Assembly: GCA_041654915.1 (NCBI GenBank)
Contig: JBAZCO010000001.1
Span: 1 to 61,817 of the forward strand
DNA length: 61,817 nt
Source of the DNA: JBAZCO01 sp041654915
GTDB taxonomy: Bacteria; Bacillota; Clostridia; Christensenellales; DTU072
Reading direction: 5' to 3'
The first letter of the stretch is position 1. Every line of letters starts with the position of its first letter. The notes beneath the pieces are model-generated. The model did no database searches, was not told where the DNA came from, and was given only the letters and a program-made list of their open reading frames with translations. This document shows positions 33,386 through 41,497 of this stretch, piece after piece. Both the position numbers and the translations under genes were made by a program.

Positions 33386-33844
33386 ATGAACATGTATAAA
33401 ACATTAGAAGAAAACGCAAAAAGAGCAAAAGAAGCATATAGCTTCAGGGATTACGAAAGCGGCAGCGCGACGGCAGAATATAAAAGTTATTGTGCCCAGG
33501 CGCAAGAGGCGGCAGATCGGGCAATAGCACAGCTAAAAAAAGCAAGCGCACCGGAGGAGCGGATCGAACGCGTAAATTATTTATTAGAAAAATACAAGGT
33601 AAAAAAGCTTGATTGGCTGAATAATTTATATTTAAATCGGGCAAGCGTTCCCTCCGTTATGATTGCCGGTGGATCAAATTATCCGACAAGAAAAAAAGAA
33701 AAACAGATTGCACGCGAAAAAACTATATATGAAAATAACCCTGATTATATTATTGAACAAATTAAAAGCATGGGCAGAGAGGCAAAAGTAAAAGAAGATT
33801 TAGAAAAAGTTATTGTAATTTTAAAGGGGTATAAAGATGTTTAA
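33386..33844 (+). CDS. Hypothetical protein with GGSNYPxRKKEKQ motif (152 aa)
   Basis: A coiled, charged protein. The ATG at 33386 (MNMYK) or 33392 follows AGAAGGGG. The C-terminal part holds KLDWLNNLYLNRASVPSVMI and then GGSNYPTRKKEKQIAREK, a motif that recurs in proteins of phages and integrative elements, often inside very large polyvalent proteins. Function unknown. It overlaps the next gene by eight bases. Confidence 0.65.
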   Translation: MNMYKTLEENAKRAKEAYSFRDYESGSATAEYKSYCAQAQEAADRAIAQLKKASAPEERIERVNYLLEKYKVKKLDWLNNLYLNRASVPSVMIAGGSNYPTRKKEKQIAREKTIYENNPDYIIEQIKSMGREAKVKEDLEKVIVILKGYKDV

Positions 33845-34493
33845 TATGAATAGTGGTTATGTTGGTGCAAGTAGAAGTGTTAGAAGTCAAGAAGCTGTAG
33901 ATTCTTACGAAGTTCCAATGTCAATGATTAAAAAGGCACTCATTGAAGATTTTCTTGACGAGCAAGACGATTTCACAAGTGAGGATATAAATTTTTTAAG
34001 TAAAGTATCTGTGGCAAAATGGAAATATGTCGCAAGTGAAAGAATGTCAGTTTCATCTTGGCATCATACGAGTTCATATTTCAACGAAACATATCACTAT
34101 TCTCTGTGTTCCATCTCTGACAAATTACTTGAAATCAAAGACACTTTAGACACTGATTACAAAGAATATCGTGATTCAAAGAAAAAAGAAGTTTCGGATG
34201 TAAAATATGGCGTTATTAAAGTTCAGGTTTGGGGCGGTTCAAGAAAACGCCCACGTCTTGAAGGCTATGAAGAAGTGGCAGGAATAGTTGTTGGCGATTG
34301 GCTCTTTTACAAAAACAATCATTCCATCAATGGCTGCATTGCCAAATTCAAGACAACGGCTAATAAAGTAGAATGGTTAAAAGAATATGATTCATATGCT
34401 GATTTAACCAAAAATCATAAAGAATACAAAAACACTAAAAAAGTATTTAACAATTTGATTTCAGAGAAAAGAAATATAATAAATAAAAAGTAA
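33837..34493 (+). CDS. Hypothetical protein with NMNSGYVGASRSVRA-like N-terminus (218 aa)
   Basis: The first 30 residues (NMNSGYVGASRSVRSQEAVD) are a motif I associate with proteins beside the RKKEKQ type in Firmicutes phages. The rest is charged with YRDSKKKEVSDVKYGVIKVQ and a RKRPRLEGYEEV stretch. It is translationally coupled with 33386-33844, so the two may act together. No enzyme signature is visible. Confidence 0.6.
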   Translation: MFNMNSGYVGASRSVRSQEAVDSYEVPMSMIKKALIEDFLDEQDDFTSEDINFLSKVSVAKWKYVASERMSVSSWHHTSSYFNETYHYSLCSISDKLLEIKDTLDTDYKEYRDSKKKEVSDVKYGVIKVQVWGGSRKRPRLEGYEEVAGIVVGDWLFYKNNHSINGCIAKFKTTANKVEWLKEYDSYADLTKNHKEYKNTKKVFNNLISEKRNIINKK

Positions 34494-34497
34494 GCGA

Positions 34498-34519
34498 GCC
34501 GGCGCATAACAATACCGGC
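34498..34519 (+). other. Hairpin before ribosome site (variant, copy 3)
   Basis: Arms GCCGG and CCGGC around a loop, then CAGAAAGG and the ATG at 34535. A shorter relative of the two identical hairpins at 31395 and 33355. Confidence 0.55.
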
Positions 34520-34534
34520 AGAAAGGAAAATGAA

Positions 34535-34744
34535 ATGGATAGAATTTTAATTGCAACTATAAGAAAAGACGATAGAGAGCAAGGCGAAACGGTTGCTATT
34601 TATTGGAAAGAAAAAGAACTTGTTGGCGAAAATAATGAACCAATAATTGACGGAGGGAACATTAATTCTTTAAAAGATGCGGTAGACCGTGCTTTTAAGC
34701 TATGGGAACATTGGGAAACATTTAATTGTGATACTGAATATTAG
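34535..34744 (+). CDS. Small hypothetical protein (69 aa)
   Basis: ATG after AAAGG. Compact and acidic (IIDGGNINSLKDAVDRAFKLW), no known family. It ends 12 bases before the next gene. Confidence 0.65.
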   Translation: MDRILIATIRKDDREQGETVAIYWKEKELVGENNEPIIDGGNINSLKDAVDRAFKLWEHWETFNCDTEY

Positions 34745-34756
34745 GAGCGGAAGAAA

Positions 34757-35224
34757 ATGAAAAAGCAAAGAGTACGAGAAATTCTTCTAACTGAAAAGGA
34801 TATAAAAAGAATGGCAAGGCAGAAGAAACGCAAAGCGAATAGAATTAACAACTGCATTGTTTTAATTATGATAAGCAGCGTGGCATTGATAGTTATATTT
34901 GCCACAGAAAAGAGGGTAGAGCAACAACCAATAGCAGAACATATAAAAGTACCTTACGAAGCAACAAAAGCGATTAAAACGCAAATACGGAGACCATTAA
35001 AAGAGTTACCTACAATTATTCCAACAGTTGAGCCGACAGTTGCGTTGCCTGATAAAATAGACAAAAAAACCTACATGGATTATCGGTCAATCACAAGATT
35101 AGGGAGTAGACAATTAGAACTACAACAAAGAGCCTGGACGGACAGTCAAGGCTTTAGAAAGATAGACGATTATTACATGGTAGCAATGGGAACATTTTAT
35201 GGGGAGGTGATAGCGGTATTATGA
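34757..35224 (+). CDS. Membrane-anchored protein, truncated paralogue of 38930-39577 (155 aa)
   Basis: Basic N terminus, one membrane helix (NNCIVLIMISSVALIVIFA, residues 32-50), a Pro-rich linker, then MDYRSITRLGS and YYMVAMGTFYGE, shared with 38930-39577 (MDYQKVTNKTS / RYMVAMGSYYGD). It stops right after the motif, whereas the paralogue continues 70 more residues. It is probably membrane-anchored with the C terminus outside. The domain is common in clostridial proteins of unknown role. Confidence 0.65.
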   Translation: MKKQRVREILLTEKDIKRMARQKKRKANRINNCIVLIMISSVALIVIFATEKRVEQQPIAEHIKVPYEATKAIKTQIRRPLKELPTIIPTVEPTVALPDKIDKKTYMDYRSITRLGSRQLELQQRAWTDSQGFRKIDDYYMVAMGTFYGEVIAVL

Positions 35225-35337
35225 AAGATTTTGCGATGCTTGCAATTATTGCCGCGATTATTGCAAGCCCCGTATTGATAATTCCTATAGTAGTTACGGC
35301 GGCGGCTTACGCTATAAAAGAAAACGGAGGTATATAA
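35221..35337 (+). CDS. Small single-span membrane peptide (38 aa)
   Basis: ATG overlaps the previous stop (ATGA). One long hydrophobic stretch (LAIIAAIIASPVLIIPIVVT). One of several tiny membrane proteins in the early region. Confidence 0.6.
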   Translation: MKDFAMLAIIAAIIASPVLIIPIVVTAAAYAIKENGGI

Positions 35338-35339
35338 AA

Positions 35340-35933
35340 TTGAAACAAGAGCAAAAAGAATTAAAAGTAACCTACAAAAAAGAATTGGCTAAAAAGTGGG
35401 GCACAGATCAAAAAATGATTGACTATTGCGCTAAGCACGCGGCCTATGTATTGGAGCATGGCGGCAAGCTTTACAAGATAGGGCGGCCGGATATTAAAAA
35501 AGATTTTTGCTTCGGATTTGGTCAAAACGGTATATCAGACGAAGAAGATACAAAAAGGGCAAGCGGCGCGGCAGCAAATGCAAGGACTAACGAGGAATAT
35601 TTTATATCTCAAAACTTGAAAGATATAAATCATATGGTTGAGGAGCTTGAAAAGATAAAAAACAACATTAGCCTGGATTACGATCCTAATATAATAGTAA
35701 TGGGCTATAACCAATACATGGGCCAACCGGAAAATTGCCGGCTTGCAGGTTGGAGCATCATCGACACATTCAGGCAAAGCCCTCCGCAAGGCGAAAAAAT
35801 GGATATAGATTTTATCGACAAACTATTAAAAGGCTTCGCGCAAGTAAAAGCAGATTTTGAAAAGCGGCTTAAAACTTATCTTAAAAGATACGGTCTAACA
35901 AAAATTAACAGCTGGACTTATTTAGTCGATTAA
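35340..35933 (+). CDS. Hypothetical protein (197 aa), TTG start
   Basis: Starts at TTG nine bases after GGAGG, two bases after the previous stop. The first half is basic (KVTYKKELAKKWGTDQKMIDYC), the middle has DFCFGFGQNGISDEEDTKRA and the end YLKRYGLTKINSWTYLVD. No clear family. Conserved-looking Gly and Asp in DFCFGFG might bind something, but I do not assign it. Confidence 0.65.
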   Translation: MKQEQKELKVTYKKELAKKWGTDQKMIDYCAKHAAYVLEHGGKLYKIGRPDIKKDFCFGFGQNGISDEEDTKRASGAAANARTNEEYFISQNLKDINHMVEELEKIKNNISLDYDPNIIVMGYNQYMGQPENCRLAGWSIIDTFRQSPPQGEKMDIDFIDKLLKGFAQVKADFEKRLKTYLKRYGLTKINSWTYLVD

Positions 35934-35957
35934 AAAAGTTAAAAAAGGGCAAGCCCT

Positions 35958-36365
35958 TTAATATTACATTGGAGCAGGCGGCGGAAATGGTCAAAAGTTG
36001 GCAGGCAAGCAAACAAGGAAAGGTTGGAATATATCGAAAGGGAAAAACAGGAGCAGGCCCAAAAGGAAAAAGAGCAACAAGAATTTAACGAAAGAATCTC
36101 AAAAGTAAAAGAGCAATTTAAGGGCCTGGGCAAGATAAATGATATCGATGCGGTGATTGGGCTAGCCGAAAAGCTGGATGTAAATATACCGCTAAGAACA
36201 AAAGGCTGGATGATGGAAAGCTTGGTTAGTGTTACATTACGCGAGGAAGATCACCCGGACGGTGATATTGGATATGCATATCAAAGGAAAACCAAAAACT
36301 CAAGAGGATCTCAGGCAGTCTTTACGGTTATAAGACAAATCCGGGATATAGTATTAAGTTTATAA
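35958..36365 (+). pseudogene. Hypothetical gene broken by a frameshift near 36005-36022
   Basis: The frame ending at 36365 reads LEYIEREKQEQAQKEKEQ and GWMMESLVSVTLREEDHPDG. Upstream, the other frame reads ITLEQAAEMVKSWQASK, which looks like the natural beginning of the same helical domain. The two meet at AAACAAGGAAAGG. No good start exists for the second frame; a TTG at 36024 has an AAGGAAAGG before it. I take it as decayed or frameshifted. Confidence 0.5.
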
Positions 36366-36399
36366 GTATTGTATTAAAAGGCAGGAAGGAGCAAATAAA

Positions 36400-36939
36400 A
36401 TGAACAGTAGAGCAGCAAAAGAAATGTATCAAAGGATCGTTGACGCTAAAATTGGTGATCTGATAAGCACAAGGCATGAAGGCAACAAAAAAGAATATGG
36501 CGACACTTTAGCAGATATGCTCATTCAGCAAGGCTATAAGGAGGATGCAGACTTTGAATTTTATTTTGAGTGGAGCACTTGTCAGCGTTACATCGAAAAA
36601 CTTGCAGAAATTAAGCCCTATGTAGAGCCGGAACATGATATAAAAGTAGGCGATATTTTTGTTTATACCTGGGGCTATGAACAAACCAATGTAGATTTTT
36701 ACCAAGTGATCAAAGTTACAAAAAAGACTGTAACGATTTTGCCTATAAAAACCAAAGGCATATATAATTATGGCACTATGACCGGCAACAAAACGCCTAT
36801 AAAAAATAGCTTTACAGAAAACGATAAACCTATAAGAAAAAAGCCTTATTTATTTATGGATGAATGGCACTTAAAATTTGATCATGGCGTTGCAAGCCCC
36901 TGGAATGGCGAGCCGGTATCTTATAGTAGCTATCATTAA
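36400..36939 (+). CDS. Hypothetical protein (179 aa)
   Basis: ATG after AGGAAGGAG. The N-terminal helical part ends in YIEKLAEIKPYVEPEHDI. The second half (VGDIFVYTWGYEQTNVDFYQ, VIKVTKKTVTILPI) is a small beta domain often seen as a tail in clostridial phage proteins. Function unknown. Confidence 0.7.
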   Translation: MNSRAAKEMYQRIVDAKIGDLISTRHEGNKKEYGDTLADMLIQQGYKEDADFEFYFEWSTCQRYIEKLAEIKPYVEPEHDIKVGDIFVYTWGYEQTNVDFYQVIKVTKKTVTILPIKTKGIYNYGTMTGNKTPIKNSFTENDKPIRKKPYLFMDEWHLKFDHGVASPWNGEPVSYSSYH

Positions 36940-36974
36940 GTCAAAAGATTAAGTCAAAAAGAAAGGAGTAAATT

Positions 36975-37112
36975 ATGAAAAAAGTCTGGTGGAAAATTAT
37001 ATTTGCATTCCTGGTTATCCTCAGGATTGCCGGCCCGATTGTTGCCTTGATTGTGTTTATAATTTGGACTATATATACAACGATATTACACCATAAAAAC
37101 AAGCCAAAATAA
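36975..37112 (+). CDS. Small membrane protein (45 aa)
   Basis: ATG after GAAAGGAG. MKKVWWKIIFAFLVIL, then a second hydrophobic segment (IVALIVFIIWTIYTT), Lys-rich end. It precedes the recombinase promoter. Confidence 0.6.
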   Translation: MKKVWWKIIFAFLVILRIAGPIVALIVFIIWTIYTTILHHKNKPK

Positions 37113-37137
37113 AATAAATAAATATTGTCAATAATTA

Positions 37138-37166
37138 TTGACAAGGTTAAAATATATGTATATAAT
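37138..37166 (+). promoter_or_regulatory. Promoter of the recombinase gene (TTGACAAGG family)
   Basis: TTGACA 37138-37143, 17-base spacer beginning AGG, TATAAT 37161-37166, 44 bases before the recombinase ATG. A perfect consensus pair. Confidence 0.8.
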
Positions 37167-37209
37167 AAGCATATAAAAAGGAATCTCAAAAGAAAAAAGG
37201 AGTTAAAAA

Positions 37210-38028
37210 ATGGCAAACCACAACCATATCGACCAATATCTAAACTATCTTGAAAATGTTCGCAAAGTATCTCAAAACACAATAAAAGCATTTGAGTATT
37301 CATGGAAATATTTTGCAGAATCGGGCGGATCTGAATTGTCAAAAGTATCTTGTGTAGAAAACTGGATAAAAGCCATGAACGAAAACGGCAATAGCCCTGC
37401 AACAGTCAAAATGCGTGTATCGAGCGTTAAAAATTATTTTGACTATCTTATCCTTATAGGCAGCTATCAAGGCAATAACCCGTTCACGGGCATTAAAACG
37501 CCTAAAGTGCAAGCCTACAAGCCTGATGTATTGACAGATGAAGAGCGATTGGAAGTATTATCAAAAGCCGATACGGACGAAGATAAAGCAATGGTGGGCA
37601 TTATGTTTTGGATGGGCCTAAGGATATCCGAGGTGGTTGCCTTAAAACCGGAGCATATCCAGGGCAATATTTTAGTTGTAGAAGAAGGCAAAGGCGGTTA
37701 TTCACGCAGAGTGCCGATTAATATGCCGGAAACAGCCCTGGATGCACTTAAAAGGCTTATCGAAACTGATAACCTTTATCTGTTTAAGAGCCAAAGAAGT
37801 GAGCAAATAACAGCAAATGCGGCTTACAGACGCATATCTAACCTATTAAAAGAAGCTGGGCTTGATACGACAAGATCACACGCTGCAAGGCATTCGGCTG
37901 CAAGCGAATATGTAAAGGCAGGCAAAAATCAGGTAGCAATCACAAAGGCATTTGGCTGGCATAGCCCGGCATTGCTTAATAAATATGCTGTATTGTCGGA
38001 TGATGACTTGGTGGATGCATTAGTTTAA
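37210..38028 (+). CDS. Tyrosine recombinase (XerC/D-like integrase)
   Basis: A 272-residue site-specific recombinase. Residues 1-85 are a SAM-like core-binding domain (LENVRKVSQNTIKAFEYSWK). The catalytic set is visible: Arg in MGLRISEV, Lys in EEGKGGYSRR, His-x-x-Arg in HAARHS, His in FGWHS and the nucleophile Tyr in LNKYAVL. It is short, as for Xer-like enzymes that resolve replicon dimers; it could also integrate the phage. I found no attachment site next to it. Confidence 0.9.
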   Translation: MANHNHIDQYLNYLENVRKVSQNTIKAFEYSWKYFAESGGSELSKVSCVENWIKAMNENGNSPATVKMRVSSVKNYFDYLILIGSYQGNNPFTGIKTPKVQAYKPDVLTDEERLEVLSKADTDEDKAMVGIMFWMGLRISEVVALKPEHIQGNILVVEEGKGGYSRRVPINMPETALDALKRLIETDNLYLFKSQRSEQITANAAYRRISNLLKEAGLDTTRSHAARHSAASEYVKAGKNQVAITKAFGWHSPALLNKYAVLSDDDLVDALV

Positions 38029-38046
38029 GGAAAGGAGGTAAAGCAA

Positions 38047-38304
38047 ATGGACAAAGAAAGGCTGAAAAAAATACGCGAGGGGTTCGCAGAGCTTGTGGAG
38101 AAAAACAACAACGCTGATAAATATGATTGGAACGCGCTTTACATATATAATGAAGATGATGAAATAGTCAAGGCAGCACAAGAAGATTTATTGAATAGCA
38201 CAGATTGTATTTATATTACACCCGAAGATATAACGGCATTATTTAACGGGAAAATATTAGGGTTTAAGAATATTTTAATAAAGCTTAAAAAGGAGGAGAA
38301 CTAA
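38047..38304 (+). CDS. Small hypothetical protein (85 aa)
   Basis: ATG after AAAGGAGG. Charged helix (RLKKIREGFAELVEKNNNADKY) and acidic middle (YIYNEDDEIVKAAQED). No family recognised. Confidence 0.65.
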   Translation: MDKERLKKIREGFAELVEKNNNADKYDWNALYIYNEDDEIVKAAQEDLLNSTDCIYITPEDITALFNGKILGFKNILIKLKKEEN

Positions 38305-38307
38305 AAA

Positions 38308-38601
38308 ATGAAATTTATTTATGCAGATCGTATTAAAACCATTGTAGCTGATTGTGAACTTATATCGGTTACAAAAAAATCGATCAAAGTCAAAAGGCTT
38401 GACAACAATCAAAATGAATCTATAAGCCGATTTGATAGAGGTCAGGAATTTTTATTAGAAAAAGACGGCTGGTATCCGAACATTCCTACAGAATGGCAGA
38501 TAGGCTATATCAAAAAGGCAGGCAATAATGTAAAGATACCGCTCAAAACCATCAGCCGAAAAATAGATAGGGTTGTTACCATTTTATCGGAATCACTTTA
38601 A
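38308..38601 (+). CDS. Small hypothetical protein (97 aa)
   Basis: Starts three bases after the previous stop with AAGGAGGAG upstream. A beta-rich N-terminal part (KFIYADRIKTIVADCELISV) and an Arg/Lys-rich end. Unknown. Confidence 0.65.
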   Translation: MKFIYADRIKTIVADCELISVTKKSIKVKRLDNNQNESISRFDRGQEFLLEKDGWYPNIPTEWQIGYIKKAGNNVKIPLKTISRKIDRVVTILSESL

Positions 38602-38633
38602 AATCGTAATAATGAATCAAAAGGAGGATAAAA

Positions 38634-38912
38634 ATGAAATACGCAGCAAGCAGAACATCAGGGTTTGGCATTTCAGAGCCTTGCCGTGGAGCATTTGAAG
38701 AAGAATCTATAGGGCCTGACCATTGGGGCAACGACTACACATACACAGATTGGTTTATTGAAATAAATACATTGGAAGAACTTAACGCTTTTATTGCTGA
38801 ACATAAACGAATTGTAATTGAACCGCACCAGCGAATAAAAGATTGTCTTAAAATTGAAATCTACGATGATTATAGAGAAGATCACTACAGAGAAGATGAA
38901 TATGGAGAATAA
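38634..38912 (+). CDS. Small hypothetical protein (92 aa)
   Basis: ATG after AAAGGAGG. Contains GFGISEPCRGAFEEE and WFIEINTLEELNAFIAEHKR, then an acidic C terminus. Similar 'W.IEI.TLEEL..F' proteins occur in other phages, with no known role. Confidence 0.65.
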   Translation: MKYAASRTSGFGISEPCRGAFEEESIGPDHWGNDYTYTDWFIEINTLEELNAFIAEHKRIVIEPHQRIKDCLKIEIYDDYREDHYREDEYGE

Positions 38913-38929
38913 GAAAAGAGGTCAAATAA

Positions 38930-39577
38930 ATGACAACACATAAAACAGAACAAGAAGACATGAACACAATCTTTCTTGCGATTGTTATTTTGTTTGCGAT
39001 AGCCGGGATGTTCGTTGTGTTTAACACTGTAAGCAATAACAATAAATTGCACGAAGAAATCGAACAAGCTCTAGCGGAGCAAAGAGAAAAAGAGCCTTTG
39101 GTCGTTAAAGAATACATCCACCATATTGTAGAGATAGAAAAAGAGCCTGTATTGACTGAAGTCGAGCTACCGAAGCCGCATAGAGATTTTATATCAATGA
39201 TGGACTATCAAAAGGTAACAAATAAGACTTCAAAACAGTATGGCTACATTTTGCTGTCAGAAGTGGAAGAATTTTCCGGGCTGATGAAATTTCAGGGCCG
39301 CTACATGGTCGCAATGGGTTCTTACTACGGAGATTTAGGCACAAAGTATGATGTATTGCTGACTAACGGTGAAACCATAAGGGTTGTTGTAACCGAAAGA
39401 AAGGATGATAAACACACCGATGAAAAAAACCAGTATCAAAAGTGGGATGGGTCTATCTTGGAGTTTGTTATAAATAAAGAAGTTATGTCAAAACAATTAG
39501 GTAATCACATAGTAAAGGGCGGGAATGTATTTAACATAATTGGCGGATATCCCAAAAGGATTTGGAGGGTGGAATAA
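38930..39577 (+). CDS. Membrane-anchored protein with YMVAMGSYYG domain (215 aa)
   Basis: N-terminal hydrophobic segment (IFLAIVILFAIAGMFVVF, residues 13-30) followed by a linker and a beta-rich domain around RYMVAMGSYYGDLGTKYDVL and DDKHTDEKNQYQKW. Single-pass, probably extracytoplasmic domain. It is the complete version of 34757-35224. Such domains are common in Clostridia, of unknown role; an exclusion function is only speculation. Confidence 0.7.
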   Translation: MTTHKTEQEDMNTIFLAIVILFAIAGMFVVFNTVSNNNKLHEEIEQALAEQREKEPLVVKEYIHHIVEIEKEPVLTEVELPKPHRDFISMMDYQKVTNKTSKQYGYILLSEVEEFSGLMKFQGRYMVAMGSYYGDLGTKYDVLLTNGETIRVVVTERKDDKHTDEKNQYQKWDGSILEFVINKEVMSKQLGNHIVKGGNVFNIIGGYPKRIWRVE

Positions 39578-39670
39578 ATGAGCGTAAAAGAAATATCTTT
39601 AATTGTTATATTGACTTCACTTTATACTAACTTTATTTGGTGGTGCTTTTTTGGGGGTAAGAAAAAATGA
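39578..39670 (+). CDS. Tiny membrane protein (30 aa)
   Basis: ATG after GGAGGGTGG. Hydrophobic core (ISLIVILTSLYTNFIWWCFF) and Lys tail. Its stop overlaps the next ATG (ATGA). Confidence 0.55.
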   Translation: MSVKEISLIVILTSLYTNFIWWCFFGGKKK

Positions 39671-39753
39671 GTAGAGAGTCTGCATATTTAATAATTGCTT
39701 TTTGTTTGGTGGCTTTAATTATATTTAACATTTTGGATAGGAGAGATAGATAA
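39667..39753 (+). CDS. Tiny membrane protein (28 aa)
   Basis: Overlaps the previous stop (ATGA). Hydrophobic core (AYLIIAFCLVALIIFNIL) and basic end. It precedes the methyltransferase start directly. Confidence 0.55.
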   Translation: MSRESAYLIIAFCLVALIIFNILDRRDR

Positions 39754-40431
39754 GTGAGAAACATTGCATACAACGTGGATTGCATGGTTGCCATGAAAGA
39801 TATGGCAGATAAAGAGTTTGATTTAGCGATAGTTGATCCGCCATATAGGATAGGTGTGGACACAGCGATGAGAAAGTCGGCAGGTACACAATATGGAAAC
39901 GCAGCAGCACCAAAGGCAACATACCACACAAGCGATTGGGATACAGAGCCACCAGCTGCAGAGTATTTTAATGAGCTTAGGCGAGTAAGCAAGAATCAAA
40001 TATTGTGGGGGGCTAATCATTATATAAGCAAGATGCCCATTGATAGTAGTTGTTGGATTGTTTGGGACAAAAAGAACGGTACAAATAACTTCGCAGACTG
40101 TGAACTTGCATACACAAGTTTTAATACAGCCGTTAGAAAGTTTGACTTTATGTGGAATGGGATGTTGCAAGGCGACATGAAGAACAAAGAGTTCAGAATC
40201 CACCCCACCCAAAAGCCGGTAGCCCTCTACAAGTGGCTACTCACGAACTACGCCAAAGAGGGCGACCTGATCCTTGATACACATTTGGGTAGCGGAAGTT
40301 CAAGGATAGCTTGTTATGATATGGGCTTTGACTTTACTGGATTTGAGATAGACAAAAATTATTTTGATGCACAAGAAGAACGGTTTAGGGTGCATACAAG
40401 CCAAATTAGGATGGAGGATTTGATGTTATGA
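39754..40431 (+). CDS. Beta-class DNA methyltransferase (DPPY motif)
   Basis: A 225-residue amino-methyltransferase. Motif IV DPPYRIG is near residue 28, the target region is in the middle, and SAM-binding motif I is near the C terminus (DTHLGSGSSRIA), the order of the beta class. N6-adenine or N4-cytosine cannot be told from motifs; N6-adenine is more common in phages. GTG start right after the stop of the preceding tiny gene. A six-G run (40007-40012) encodes LWGANHY in frame. Confidence 0.85.
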   Translation: MRNIAYNVDCMVAMKDMADKEFDLAIVDPPYRIGVDTAMRKSAGTQYGNAAAPKATYHTSDWDTEPPAAEYFNELRRVSKNQILWGANHYISKMPIDSSCWIVWDKKNGTNNFADCELAYTSFNTAVRKFDFMWNGMLQGDMKNKEFRIHPTQKPVALYKWLLTNYAKEGDLILDTHLGSGSSRIACYDMGFDFTGFEIDKNYFDAQEERFRVHTSQIRMEDLML

Positions 40432-40523
40432 GATACAAAAAGCGTTGGGATTTCGGCATAGGAATAATTATGGCATTTATTGTAGCAATTTTAGAAAGTT
40501 TATTCGGGGGTAGGAAAAGATGA
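40428..40523 (+). CDS. Tiny membrane protein (31 aa)
   Basis: ATG overlaps the methyltransferase stop (ATGA) and its own stop overlaps the next start (ATGA). Hydrophobic core (FGIGIIMAFIVAILESLF). Third such protein around this methyltransferase. Confidence 0.55.
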   Translation: MRYKKRWDFGIGIIMAFIVAILESLFGGRKR

Positions 40524-40861
40524 ACTGGAACAACATAAAAGACAAGACCCCAAAAAGTGGGGAAACAGTTTTAGCCTATTGGTGGGAGGAGGATATCCAC
40601 CAAGTGCATATGCTTACATGGTATGAGAAGGGCGACAAGTTTACAGGCGAGGACTTGCAAAGGGGCATGATAGATATGCTTGAGTTGGTGCATGGAGTGT
40701 ATGACAGAAAAGTTGAAGAAACAGGTTTTTATTTTTTAGAAATAAACAAAGAAATGGAAACGCTATTTACACCGCACGCAGACATTATCACGCATTGGAT
40801 GAGTATTCCTGCACCGCCTAATAGCAAAAAAGGCTGGCTTGGCGGAATAGAGCAAGAGTAA
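40520..40861 (+). CDS. DUF551-type protein (113 aa)
   Basis: Starts MNWNNIKDKTPKSGETVLAY and ends ITHWMSIPAPP, the typical beginning and end of phage DUF551 proteins. Function unknown; common in the early region of Firmicutes and gamma phages. Confidence 0.75.
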   Translation: MNWNNIKDKTPKSGETVLAYWWEEDIHQVHMLTWYEKGDKFTGEDLQRGMIDMLELVHGVYDRKVEETGFYFLEINKEMETLFTPHADIITHWMSIPAPPNSKKGWLGGIEQE

Positions 40862-40883
40862 AAACAGAAAGGAGCAAACAGTA

Positions 40884-41483
40884 ATGACTGAACAAGAAAA
40901 AATAATTTATGACACCTTGGAAGTCAACTTTGTAATGTCTTGCACAAGTAAAGATAACCGTTTAACCAGATCAAAGCTATCATATTTAACCGGCTGGGAT
41001 GACAGGACCTTAAGAGCAAACATAGCTATTGCAAGAAGATTAAAGTTAAAGATAATTTCTGATAATACAAAAGGTTATTGGCTAGGCAATAACGAAGAAT
41101 GGGATGAGTTTTGCGACAGAGAAAGGGGTAGGGCTATGGCAAGCCTTTATCCTAAAAGTACAGAGATCGACGGGCAGATAGAGATAGTGTTTAAGCCGAA
41201 CTGGACTTATGACACAAGCGAGCTGACGCAAATCAAGCCGGTGTCAAATTATTTTACTGTTGAGTCAATAGTGGGCAAGCACATTAAGGCAGAACTTTGC
41301 CCAACATGCCAAGGGGCAACTTTTCTAAATGGTGAATGTTCAAATTGCAAACAAAGCGAGGAGCTGCCCTTTGATGGTGACTATATTCATGGCGTTTCTT
41401 GTCCGTATTGCGGCGGCAACAATACTGTGTCGCTTCTTGATATGATTGATTGCAGCGATTGCGGAATGACGTCATGGACATAA
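40884..41483 (+). CDS. Winged-helix plus zinc-ribbon protein (199 aa)
   Basis: Residues 1-75 form a helical domain with a helix-turn-helix feel (LTRSKLSYLTGWDDRTLRANIA) then IARRLKLKIISDNTKGYW. Residues 130-199 carry three Cys pairs (CPTC, CSNC, CPYCGG, CSDCG), two zinc ribbons. Probably a DNA-binding accessory or regulator. AAGGAG precedes the ATG. Confidence 0.7.
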   Translation: MTEQEKIIYDTLEVNFVMSCTSKDNRLTRSKLSYLTGWDDRTLRANIAIARRLKLKIISDNTKGYWLGNNEEWDEFCDRERGRAMASLYPKSTEIDGQIEIVFKPNWTYDTSELTQIKPVSNYFTVESIVGKHIKAELCPTCQGATFLNGECSNCKQSEELPFDGDYIHGVSCPYCGGNNTVSLLDMIDCSDCGMTSWT

Positions 41484-41497
41484 AAAGGGGAAAGAGA

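Noticed and set aside
37112..38046. attP core beside the recombinase
   Set aside because: No repeated arm sites or tRNA-like 3' end could be seen in the flanks; integration site remains unknown.
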